A stretch of DNA of 8,123 nt from JBEKYH01 sp049511115 (GCA_049511115.1 JBEKYH010000214.1:1-8123); one strand, 5' to 3'. Positions 1 through 5,748 are shown, counted from the stretch's first letter. The notes: generated by a model from the sequence alone, not told the origin. Program-made: numbers and translations.

Positions 1-47
1 TTTGTGGAGGCGTGGATTAGCCGGGTAATTTGCGGGGGCTTCATTCC

Positions 48-70
48 CGCCCTATGGGCGAGTTTTTGTT
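48..70 (+). terminator. Probable intrinsic terminator of an unseen upstream gene
   Basis: CGCCC (48-52) pairs with GGGCG (56-60) around a TAT loop. The sequence AG, then five T, then GTT follows directly. A short all-GC stem with a T tract is the form of a Rho-independent terminator reading rightward. No coding sequence is recognisable to its left inside the window, so the gene it would serve lies off the edge. The stem is only 5 bp. An alternative pairing GCGGG (32-36) with CCCGC (46-50) would compete with it. Confidence 0.45.
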
Positions 71-81
71 GCGTCACTCCG

Positions 82-116
82 TTGCCGGACAGCTTTCGCA
101 CGATAATGTCCGGTAA
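82..116. repeat. Imperfect 10-bp inverted repeat (hairpin)
   Basis: TTGCCGGACA (82-91) and TGTCCGGTAA (107-116) form a 10-bp stem with one G-T pair and a 15-nt loop. It has no T tract of its own. It lies between the terminator-like hairpin at 48-70 and the AAAAGGGGACA repeat, so it may belong to the same block of non-coding structured sequence. Its function is unknown. Confidence 0.4.
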
Positions 117-120
117 GCAC

Positions 121-173
121 AAGAAAAGGGGACACACAAATGTCCCCTTTTCTTGCCGTCCCCTTTTCTTGCC
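121..173. repeat. AAAAGGGGACA inverted repeat plus 16-bp tandem repeat
   Basis: AAGAAAAGGGGACA (121-134) and TGTCCCCTTTTCTT (141-154) are a perfect 14-bp inverted repeat with a 6-nt loop (CACAAA). The right arm is part of GTCCCCTTTTCTTGCC, which occurs twice head to tail (142-157 and 158-173) without a mismatch. Three copies of one word, one of them inverted, look like a REP-type or mobile palindromic element rather than a simple terminator. The hairpin also lies just past the stop of the minus-strand SUKH-HEAT gene and could end its transcript. No transposase is present in the window, so the link to a mobile family is inference. Confidence 0.6.
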
Positions 174-215
174 GCCATTTACTGTAATTGTACGGTTTCG
201 GATGTGGTCGCGCCG

Positions 216-1799
216 CTAAAAGCGACTTGTCCTTTTCGACCCTCTTTTAAGGTGCACCAAGAACTCCTGTTGAATCGCCGCGAGGCGTTCAGGCGGAATT
301 TCGACCTGCGGCCGTGGTTCTAGAAATTGAAGCGTCATAGTCGCTTGCTGCCGCACGTCAGCGTCTGCATCGTTCGTCAACGGGGTCAGATATTGCGCCA
401 GGTGCGGTCCCTTATTTGGGTCCTCGCGCAAGGCCCCCACCGCTGCCCTACGTACTTCGGCGTTTGCGTGATTCAGTCGTTTGACAAGCTCCTCCGTCGG
501 ATTCGATGCCCGCTGCGCGAACACGACCGCCCCAAGAAAGCGGACGGACGACCTTTGATGTGCTTCAACCTTGGATTGATCGAAATTTGGGCCGACTTGT
601 GGAATGGTTAAGGGAGCTTCATCAAGGAGGCGCAGCCCGATTGCCGGGAGTCGTTCATCCCTCAGCTCTTCGAGGATATGGACCGCATGTTCCGTATCAA
701 AGAGGTTTTGCGGCGTTTGCAATAAAAGAACCATCGCGTCGGCAGTTCGAGCGTCGGCCACGTACGGCGAGAGAAAATAAAGCGCGCTGACCGCGACACC
801 TGTCATCGCAGCGTCACTGAGAGCATCAAGCAGCGGTTCAATCGCGCGCGAATCGCCGTAACTGCCGAGCATGGCCGCCGCCGCTGAGCGCACATCTATT
901 TCCAAATCCGACCGCAGAATTCTGGTCAGGGGTTCGACAATCTCCGGATGTTCATCTTGGGGATTGTGCGGCCGAAACTCACGCAAGAGATGGTTTGCCG
1001 CCTTCAGTCGCATCGTTCTCGCCGGTGACTCCAATTGGGCGATAAGCTCAGGGACGGTGAGTCGCCGAGACTTGGCACGTCCTCGTCCGTGCGCTGGAGC
1101 CGCGTGTCGTGGTTGGCTCGGCGCGTATTCACCCTGATATGGACCGAGTAACTGTCGCGACTTGCCGTCGCTGGAAAAAAGCTCGTGTTCCGCTCGCATC
1201 AGCAATTCAAATGACGGAAACCTCTCGGCACCTGGAATCCAGTTTGCAAATCGCCACGCCTCCCATTCTCCGTCCGTGGCGACAACCAATGGGTTGAGGA
1301 CATAGATCATCGAGTCCCCGGGAATCGGATCGGCGATGACAATTGATCCGCGGAAGTGTTCGCGATCATAAATCGGGCGGCCGTCGTACGAAAAATATTC
1401 CTCGGGAGGATAGTTCGCGATGGAATCGCCGCTCTCCTCGGGTGAACAAACATCGAACAGTTCTGGGGCGTCGGATTGCAGCCAATCGACCCTTGACGCG
1501 GGGCGGATTCTCTCGATGAACATCGACGTGCGCAACCAACCATTTGTCGTAAGAAGGAAACTCCGATACGACGGAGGCAATTGGTAACCAAGCCGCTTTT
1601 CTAACTGAAGGATTTGTTTGTCGGTTGCCGGCGAGAATCCGAGCCATTTGCGTTTTCGTACCTGAGCCGGGAAATGCTCATCGGAAGCGAGCCATTCGTC
1701 ACTCCAGCGCTGCAAAAACTGTCGCCATTCAGAAGTCGTCATCGCCAGCGAGTCCATGCAATTCTGGGGCACCGCCGGTTTTAGCGCGGTGGCCGCCAT
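216..1799 (-). CDS. SUKH (SMI1/KNR4) domain protein with C-terminal HEAT repeats
   Basis: A 527-residue protein with two parts. Residues about 53-203 fit the SMI1/KNR4 (SUKH) fold: a helix with LEKRLGYQLPPSYRSFLLTTNG (66-87) is the family signature, followed by an acidic middle and a C-terminal WRFANWIPGAERFPSFELL strand. After a basic, proline-rich linker (about 215-247), residues 248-495 hold helical HEAT-type repeats, clearest at 248-273, 286-324, 436-458 and 469-493 (pattern DxxVRxxAAxxL). SUKH proteins are often immunity proteins against secreted toxins or contact-dependent effectors, and HEAT repeats are protein-binding scaffolds. No signal peptide or membrane segment is seen, so it is probably cytoplasmic. 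No toxin gene is adjacent. Starts at residues 15 and 20 are possible. I kept the first ATG because a promoter lies just upstream of it. The exact function is not known. Confidence 0.85.
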   Translation of the reverse strand: MAATALKPAVPQNCMDSLAMTTSEWRQFLQRWSDEWLASDEHFPAQVRKRKWLGFSPATDKQILQLEKRLGYQLPPSYRSFLLTTNGWLRTSMFIERIRPASRVDWLQSDAPELFDVCSPEESGDSIANYPPEEYFSYDGRPIYDREHFRGSIVIADPIPGDSMIYVLNPLVVATDGEWEAWRFANWIPGAERFPSFELLMRAEHELFSSDGKSRQLLGPYQGEYAPSQPRHAAPAHGRGRAKSRRLTVPELIAQLESPARTMRLKAANHLLREFRPHNPQDEHPEIVEPLTRILRSDLEIDVRSAAAAMLGSYGDSRAIEPLLDALSDAAMTGVAVSALYFLSPYVADARTADAMVLLLQTPQNLFDTEHAVHILEELRDERLPAIGLRLLDEAPLTIPQVGPNFDQSKVEAHQRSSVRFLGAVVFAQRASNPTEELVKRLNHANAEVRRAAVGALREDPNKGPHLAQYLTPLTNDADADVRQQATMTLQFLEPRPQVEIPPERLAAIQQEFLVHLKRGSKRTSRF

Positions 1800-1808
1800 A
1801 CTTCAATT

Positions 1809-1837
1809 ATTGTAAACTTCCAAAGAGATTCTGGTAA
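1809..1837 (-). promoter_or_regulatory. Predicted sigma-70 promoter of the SUKH-HEAT gene
   Basis: On the minus strand, TTACCA (1837-1832) and TACAAT (1814-1809) are separated by exactly 17 bp. The -10 matches the consensus at 5 of 6 bases and the -35 at 4 of 6. Transcription would start near 1802, about 3 nt before the ATG at 1799. The message would then have almost no leader and no room for a Shine-Dalgarno sequence. Confidence 0.5.
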
Positions 1838-1916
1838 GCGTGAATTGCGGATGGGGGGAGAGGGGCTATGTCGACGCTTTAACGCACCGAGTAGTTGTTA
1901 GATTTCGTGGACGGCC

Positions 1917-1947
1917 TTGTGCCATAGGCGGGTTTATCATCTATAAT
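1917..1947 (+). promoter_or_regulatory. Predicted promoter of the kinase-regulator operon
   Basis: A perfect -10 hexamer TATAAT lies at 1942-1947, with a weaker -35 TTGTGC at 1917-1922 (19-bp spacer). The -10 ends 6 bases before the ATG at 1954, so the expected transcription start coincides with the start codon and the operon would be leaderless. This also argues against any start upstream of 1954. Confidence 0.55.
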
Positions 1948-1953
1948 GCAACT

Positions 1954-3063
1954 ATGGATGGCCCTGACCATCAGGAGAGTTCGCTGCACGCGCTGGGAAC
2001 GACCGCGGACAGTTCCGAGTCGCGGCTGAGCCGGATCTTTTCGGCGCAGCCGAATAAGTCGGCCGTTCTGGCCGGCTCGCTGGCGTTCCTGGCGGTGATT
2101 GCGTACCTGGATTGGCTGACCAGCCCGGAGATTCACCTGCCGCTTTTGTACATCCTGCCCGGCGCGGCGGTGACCTGGTACGTGAGCCGCCGGGCGGGGT
2201 ATGCCGTTTCCTTCCTGTGCGCCTTTATGCAGCTTGCCGCCGAGGTCTTTCGGACGGATGTCTATACGCATCCGAGCCGGGCGTACTGGAACACGCTCTC
2301 GCGGATCATCTTTTTTACGCTGCTGGTCACGCTGCTTTCCGCCATGAAGCAACTGAGCACCCGATTGGCCGCGATGGTGAGCGAGCGAACCGACGCGATG
2401 CGGCGACTGGCTTCGCAGCTTTCCGACGCGGAGGATTCGGAGCGGCGGCACCTGGCCAATGACATCCACGACAGCCTGAGCCAGACGCTGTCGCTGCTGA
2501 AGCTGAGTCTTTCGGCGGCGCTGGCGGAACAGTCCTGCGACGCGGCGGCGCGGCAGCGCATCACCGGCGCGCTCGACACGGTGGGCGAATTAATCCAGAA
2601 GACGCGAACGCTGATGTTCGATTTGTATCCGGCCATGCTCGATCATCTGGGGCTGTGCCAGACGCTGCGGCATTACAGCGAGGAATTTGCCCGCCACAGC
2701 GGCATTGAGGTGACGGTGAGCGAGGAGGGGCATTTGCAGACGACCAGCCGCACGATGGTGAATTATCTGTTTCGCTCGGCCAAGGAGTTGGTGAACAACG
2801 CGGCCAAGCACGGCGGGGCGAAGGAAATCGTGGTGTCGCTGCGGTGGATGCCGGGCGTGTTGCGATTGGTGGTGGACGATGATGGGGCGGGCTTTGATCC
2901 GATGCAGACATTTACTCCGGACATATCGAAGGGCCTGGGTTTGGCGGCCATTCATGAGCGGCTGCGATCGCTCGGCGGCAGCGTGAGAATTGAATCCAGC
3001 CCGGGCAAGGGGACGCGCGTCGTTCTGGAAGCGCCATTGGCGCTGCGGGAGGCGGCGGCATGA
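1954..3063 (+). CDS. Membrane sensor histidine kinase, NarL/DesK class (HisKA_3)
   Basis: A 369-residue kinase. Four hydrophobic segments (about 37-55, 63-79, 82-98, 115-131) form a compact membrane sensor with very short loops and no periplasmic domain. A short helical linker (132-165) follows. The HisKA_3 dimerisation helix has the H-box ERRHLANDIHDSLSQTL, with the phospho-accepting H172. The ATPase domain shows the N-box (ELVNNAAKHGG, about 278-288), G1 (VDDDGAGFD, 307-315) and G2 (KGLGLAAIHERLRSLGG, 326-342). It would autophosphorylate and pass phosphate to the regulator whose ATG overlaps its stop (ATGA at 3060-3063). The reading frame stays open back to 1840, but I chose 1954 because the upstream residues look non-coding, a TATAAT box sits inside that stretch, and the membrane domain starts after it. 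The signal sensed cannot be told; a membrane-embedded cue is an inference. Confidence 0.93.
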   Translation: MDGPDHQESSLHALGTTADSSESRLSRIFSAQPNKSAVLAGSLAFLAVIAYLDWLTSPEIHLPLLYILPGAAVTWYVSRRAGYAVSFLCAFMQLAAEVFRTDVYTHPSRAYWNTLSRIIFFTLLVTLLSAMKQLSTRLAAMVSERTDAMRRLASQLSDAEDSERRHLANDIHDSLSQTLSLLKLSLSAALAEQSCDAAARQRITGALDTVGELIQKTRTLMFDLYPAMLDHLGLCQTLRHYSEEFARHSGIEVTVSEEGHLQTTSRTMVNYLFRSAKELVNNAAKHGGAKEIVVSLRWMPGVLRLVVDDDGAGFDPMQTFTPDISKGLGLAAIHERLRSLGGSVRIESSPGKGTRVVLEAPLALREAAA

Positions 3064-3713
3064 ACCCCAGAATTGTCGTCGTGGAAGATCATGCATTGGT
3101 GCGATCGGGGATTCGATCTCTGCTGGAGGAGTCGTCGCAGGTCACGGTGGTGGGCGAAGCTCCGGACGGACGGCGCGCGCTGGAGTTATGCGATGAGCTT
3201 TCGCCGGACATGGTGCTGACGGATATTGAGATGCGCGAGTTGAACGGCATCGAGACGACGCGGCAGATTCACGCGGCGCATCCGGAGATTAAGGTGATCG
3301 TGGTTTCGATGTACAGCGAAGGGCAATACGTCCGCGAGGCGCTGCGGGCGGGGGCGTCGGGGTATGTCCTGAAACATGACGCGTTCACGGAATTGCTGAC
3401 GGCGATACGGGCCGTGGCGGCGGGGAAGCGATACCTGAGCGCGCAGTTGTCGGATCTGGTGCTGGATGACTATGCGCGGCGCGGCGACGGGACTCAGCCG
3501 GCCAATGCGCTGGATAAGCTGTCGGCGCGAGAGAGGGAGATTCTGCAACTGGTGGCCGAAGGGCATTCGAGTCCGCAGATCGCGGCGACGCTGCACATCA
3601 GCATCCGCACCGTGGACGCGCACCGGGCCAGCGTGATGCAGAAGCTGTCGATGCACTCGATAGCGAGCCTGACGAAATTCGCTATTGCCAACGGGCTGAC
3701 GTCACTTCACTAA
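3060..3713 (+). CDS. NarL/FixJ-type response regulator (REC + LuxR HTH)
   Basis: A 217-residue regulator of standard family length. The receiver domain (1-120) has the acidic pair E9/D10, phospho-acceptor D55 (in VLTDIEM), S83 and K105, so all residues needed for phosphorylation are present. The LuxR/GerE helix-turn-helix occupies about 153-210 (LSAREREILQLVAEGHSSPQIA, then recognition helix SIRTVDAHRASVMQKL). Its start overlaps the kinase stop by 4 nt, which implies translational coupling and a cognate pair. Members of this family bind DNA as dimers on inverted half-sites. The dyads at 3733-3748 and 3773-3788, directly downstream and ahead of the cold-shock gene, are plausible targets. No terminator is visible after the stop. 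Confidence 0.95.
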   Translation: MNPRIVVVEDHALVRSGIRSLLEESSQVTVVGEAPDGRRALELCDELSPDMVLTDIEMRELNGIETTRQIHAAHPEIKVIVVSMYSEGQYVREALRAGASGYVLKHDAFTELLTAIRAVAAGKRYLSAQLSDLVLDDYARRGDGTQPANALDKLSAREREILQLVAEGHSSPQIAATLHISIRTVDAHRASVMQKLSMHSIASLTKFAIANGLTSLH

Positions 3714-3732
3714 CCTCGGTGACTACACCCCC

Positions 3733-3748
3733 TAAGTAGAAGTACCTA
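3733..3748. promoter_or_regulatory. Candidate response-regulator operator, site 1
   Basis: TAAGTA-GAAG-TACCTA is a 6-4-6 dyad in which each half reads TARGTA inward. It matches site 2 (3773-3788) at 13 of 16 positions, and the centres of the two are 40 bp apart. The location between a NarL-type regulator and the cold-shock gene suggests an activator site. The assignment to this regulator is inference. Confidence 0.5.
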
Positions 3749-3750
3749 TC

Positions 3751-3796
3751 AAATACTTGCCAGCGACGAAGTTAGGTAGAAATACTTACCCGCGAC
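3751..3796. repeat. 17-bp direct repeat upstream of the cold-shock gene
   Basis: AAATACTTGCCAGCGAC (3751-3767) recurs as AAATACTTACCCGCGAC (3780-3796), with 15 of 17 identical and a 29-bp period. Each copy contains the TACTT half-site of the dyads. The right copy overlaps the second dyad, so this part of the leader looks built by duplication of an operator unit. Confidence 0.55.
3773..3788. promoter_or_regulatory. Candidate response-regulator operator, site 2
   Basis: TAGGTA-GAAA-TACTTA is the second 6-4-6 dyad. Its arms equal those of the reverse complement of site 1. Half-sites in this region begin at 3733, 3743, 3754, 3773 and 3783, so neighbours are about one helical turn (10-11 bp) or two turns (19 bp) apart, placing them on one face of the DNA. 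No convincing -35/-10 pair follows, which would fit an activator-dependent promoter. Confidence 0.5.
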
Positions 3797-3912
3797 TTGC
3801 TTATTTGGCAATACCGATTCGGTGAACTCCACAATTGTTTGGGGCGCAGGACATAGTAGGTTTGCGTTGTCATTTCACGGATTCATGTAAGGCCCGAACC
3901 AGGAGCATTCGT

Positions 3913-4173
3913 ATGGCAACGGGAACAGTCAAATGGTTTGATCGGAAGAAGGGTTTTGGTTTCATCCTCAACGAGGAAGGCCAGGACGTTTTCGCCCACT
4001 ACACGGTCATCGAGGGGGAAGGGTTTCGCTATTTGAAAGAAGGCGAGATCGTCACCTACGAGCCGGCCAAAGGCGTCAATGGGCTGCACGCCGCGAAGGT
4101 GACCCGCCCGGCCGAGAAGCGGCCGGTTCGCATCGCCCATCCGTCGCCGGTGGCGACGGCGTCGATCGCATAG
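3913..4173 (+). CDS. Cold-shock domain protein (CspA family)
   Basis: An 86-residue nucleic-acid-binding protein. Residues 1-66 are a complete cold-shock domain: MATGTVKWFDRKKGFGFI contains the aromatic strand and RNP1 (KGFGFI), and DVFAHY is RNP2, with Ala and Tyr where VFVHF is usual. The final 20 residues (PAEKRPVR..., Ala/Pro/basic) extend past the common 66-70-residue length. Such proteins bind single-stranded RNA and DNA and melt RNA structure, acting in cold or general stress. The start at 3913 is set by AGGAG at 3901-3905, 7 nt upstream; the frame is open further upstream but lacks family similarity there. The 199-nt gap before it, with tandem dyads, suggests regulated expression and a long leader. 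Whether it responds to cold cannot be told. Confidence 0.95.
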   Translation: MATGTVKWFDRKKGFGFILNEEGQDVFAHYTVIEGEGFRYLKEGEIVTYEPAKGVNGLHAAKVTRPAEKRPVRIAHPSPVATASIA

Positions 4174-4231
4174 AAGAGAGAACCGCCGAATCAGATTGCC
4201 GCGCTTTGGCACAGGTATAAGGGCAGATTCC

Positions 4232-4268
4232 GCGCGTCGCGCCAGCGCTGGACGGGGTCGGTCTGGCG
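4232..4268. repeat. GC-rich palindromes in the leader of the host-attachment gene
   Basis: GCGCGTCGCGC (4232-4242) is an 11-bp palindrome and CCAGCGCTGG (4242-4251) a perfect 10-bp palindrome. CGCCAG (4240-4245) can also pair with CTGGCG (4263-4268). No T tract follows, so this is not a standard terminator for the cold-shock gene. It could be an mRNA structure or a protein-binding site. Nothing else is recognised in the 132-nt gap 4174-4305 apart from a lone TATAAG at 4216-4221 without a well-spaced -35. Confidence 0.35.
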
Positions 4269-4305
4269 TCTTGGGTCGGCCGGGGTCTGTCTAAAGGAAA
4301 GCAAT

Positions 4306-4749
4306 ATGCGCAATAGTTGGATTGTAGTCGCAGATGCCGCAAAGGCGCGGCTCTTCTTCAAGACCGAGGAGAACGACCATCCGGTGTTGCTGCGGGAGTT
4401 CAACAACATCGCCGGGCACGCATGGGAGCACATGTTTGTCATGCATGCCAACGGCGAACAGCCTGTTGACGACGGGATGTGCAACCGGGGAGTGCGATTG
4501 GGTTTTGATGAGCCGGATATGCTCATCACGCGGCACTTTGCGGGTGATTTGTGCGATATGCTGGAAAAGGCGGCCGACAACGGCGCTTTTGACCGACTCG
4601 TGCTGGTGGCTCCGAAGTCGTTTTTGGAGATTCTGCGTAAGGAAATTGGCCCTTCAGCGCGGAAACTGCTGACGGCTACGCTGCCCAAAATCCTGATTGA
4701 AGTGTCGGGTCCCAGCCTGGAAAATCATTTGTGTCTGGCGGGGATTTGA
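4306..4749 (+). CDS. Host-attachment family protein (COG5622 / PF10116)
   Basis: A 147-residue protein that fits the family named 'protein required for attachment to host cells'. The N-terminal WIVVADAAKARLFF strand, the central FAGDLCDMLEKAADNGAFDRLVLVAPKSFLEILRKEI block (about 78-113) and the C-terminal TATLPKILIEVSG are its usual landmarks, and the length is normal. The name comes from plant-attachment work in a rhizobial relative. The fold resembles eRF1/Rossmann-type stress proteins, and the real biochemical role is not established. No signal peptide is present, so a cytoplasmic site is likely. The start is supported by AAAGGAAAG (4293-4301), giving AGGA 7 nt before the ATG. It follows the cold-shock gene by 132 nt and precedes the peptidase homologue by 50 nt, so co-transcription with the latter is likely. 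Confidence 0.87.
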   Translation: MRNSWIVVADAAKARLFFKTEENDHPVLLREFNNIAGHAWEHMFVMHANGEQPVDDGMCNRGVRLGFDEPDMLITRHFAGDLCDMLEKAADNGAFDRLVLVAPKSFLEILRKEIGPSARKLLTATLPKILIEVSGPSLENHLCLAGI

Positions 4750-4799
4750 AGCGTGAGCGCTTTTGGCGCGGCGCAAACAGAATTGCAGGTCAGATGATT

Positions 4800-5309
4800 A
4801 TGCAAGCTACTCGAACCGTCATCGCAGGCATCGGCGACATCCGTATGGGTGATGACGGATTTGGGTCGCAGGTTGCGCGGCACATGATCGAAGAGATTGT
4901 CCTGCCAGGCGTGGGAGTTGTGGATTTTGGCTTGCGCGGTCGGGACCTGGCCTATTGTCTCCTGGAGGAGTTTGACCTGGTGGTCCTGGTTGAAGCGTTT
5001 GCGCGCGGGGAGACGCCGGGCACCTTGCGCGTGATGGAGCCTGACCTGTTGTCGTTGGAGGCGTCGTCAGCGGGCGAGGAGGCGAATGACGCCAACGCCA
5101 TGCGATCGGAACGAATATTGCGCGAGGCGGCGTCGATGGGGGCGAAATTCGGTCGGGTGGTCATTATTGGGTGCGAGCCGACGCCGGCGAACGCCGAATC
5201 TGAAATGGAAACGGAGTTGAGTCAGCCTGTCCGCGAGGCGGTCGGGGAAGCCATCGGCGTGATTGAATCGTGCGTCAGCGGCGAGGGTCTGGCGGTCGCC
5301 GCGAGGTAG
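4800..5309 (+). CDS. Hydrogenase maturation peptidase homologue (HyaD/HycI-like), ligand residues altered
   Basis: A 169-residue protein of the family that clips the C-terminus of [NiFe]-hydrogenase large subunits after nickel insertion. Visible landmarks are GIGDIRMGDDGFGSQVA (10-26), VVDFGLRGRDLAYCLLEEFDLVVLVEA (40-66), GTLRVMEPDLL (74-84), VIIGCEP (121-127) and LSQPVREAVGEAI (140-152). In typical members the first motif reads GxGN, the second VDA, and the GCEP strand is preceded by HxMDP. Here these are GIGD, VEA (E65) and NAMRS (N99), so two of the three expected metal ligands differ. Activity is therefore doubtful. ATG at 4800 is preferred (AGGT at 4787-4790); ATG at 4794 is an alternative. 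No hydrogenase structural gene is in the window. The last 29 codons overlap the convergent DUF1643 gene. Confidence 0.8.
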   Translation: MQATRTVIAGIGDIRMGDDGFGSQVARHMIEEIVLPGVGVVDFGLRGRDLAYCLLEEFDLVVLVEAFARGETPGTLRVMEPDLLSLEASSAGEEANDANAMRSERILREAASMGAKFGRVVIIGCEPTPANAESEMETELSQPVREAVGEAIGVIESCVSGEGLAVAAR

Positions 5310-5734
5310 AGAGGGTGCCTGGGGTGTCCGGCCTTGGTTTTGCCCAGGCAGTGGAGACGGGAGAGTTTTCCCAGCACATGTCGGTCGCGATTTAGATGGG
5401 CGCCGTGGATTCCCCAGGCGGCGATCGTCAGGTCGGCCTGTTTTTGCAATTGAGCGAGCCAGAAGTTGTTGCGCGGGCCGATCGGGTCGGCGGCTCGGCG
5501 CAAGTCGGCCGGCTTGGTCGCGCGATAGGCGAACAGATTTGCCACTATCAGCGAGCCAAATCCCCAGTCCGCGGCGAAGCGAATGCAGCGGCGGATGGTC
5601 GGGTCGTCATGTTTGGCGTCGGCCGTTGAGGGGTTGAGGCCGATGAAGAGGACGGTCTGGCCGGCGGCGTCCCAGGTGCGGCGCAGGACGTAGCGGTAGC
5701 GGCGGCAGGGGGAGAAGGTGGCGGAGGAGAGCAT
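5222..5734 (-). CDS. DUF1643 family protein
   Basis: A 170-residue protein matching DUF1643: TVLFIGLNPSTADAKHDDPTIRRCIRFA (27-54), WGFGSLIVANLFAYRATKPADL (57-78), DPIGPRNNFWL (83-93), AAWGIHG (105-111) and GHPRHPLYL (136-144) are the conserved blocks in order. The biochemical function of the family is not known to me; the conserved N, D, R and H residues suggest an enzyme. The family core ends at about residue 144. The remaining 26 residues are encoded on the strand opposite the end of the peptidase gene and are low-complexity, as expected for a read-through tail. It is divergent from brnT across 121 bp. A perfect inverted repeat ATTGT-N4-ACAAT (5735-5748) abuts its ATG, and no good Shine-Dalgarno sequence is visible. 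Confidence 0.88.
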   Translation of the reverse strand: MLSSATFSPCRRYRYVLRRTWDAAGQTVLFIGLNPSTADAKHDDPTIRRCIRFAADWGFGSLIVANLFAYRATKPADLRRAADPIGPRNNFWLAQLQKQADLTIAAWGIHGAHLNRDRHVLGKLSRLHCLGKTKAGHPRHPLYLAATARPSPLTHDSITPMASPTASRTG

Positions 5735-5748
5735 ATTGTTTAGACAAT
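5735..5748. repeat. ATTGT-TTAG-ACAAT dyad at the DUF1643 start
   Basis: ATTGT (5735-5739) and ACAAT (5744-5748) are a perfect 5-4-5 inverted repeat touching the DUF1643 start codon. The same word recurs three more times toward brnT (5807-5811, 5832-5836, 5843-5847). A shared repressor site for the divergent pair is possible, but AT-rich promoter DNA makes short words recur. Confidence 0.4.

Noticed and set aside
4..219. Open frame of 71 codons at the left edge
   Set aside because: It runs through the terminator-like hairpin and the AAAAGGGGACA repeat, has no recognisable family features and no good ribosome site.
1849..1865. G-rich run as a G-quadruplex
   Set aside because: The run splits into irregular tracts and does not give four separate G3 blocks.
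1868..1882. Four-codon mini-ORF (ATG TCG ACG CTT TAA) behind a strong GGAGAGGGG ribosome-site look-alike
   Set aside because: It lies upstream of the predicted kinase promoter (TATAAT at 1942), so it would not be in the kinase message. No leader-peptide logic is visible.
1840..1953. N-terminal extension of the kinase from an upstream GTG
   Set aside because: The added residues contain no family features and the stretch holds the -10 box. ATG 1954 fits better.
1879..2469. Long minus-strand open frame opposite the kinase
   Set aside because: It is antisense to well-conserved kinase sequence, and its arginine/glutamine-rich product has no recognisable domain.
3700..3722. GTCAC...GTGAC hairpin at the end of the response-regulator gene as a terminator
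   Set aside because: The stem is only 5 bp with a 13-nt loop and no T tract. Read-through toward the cold-shock gene cannot be excluded.
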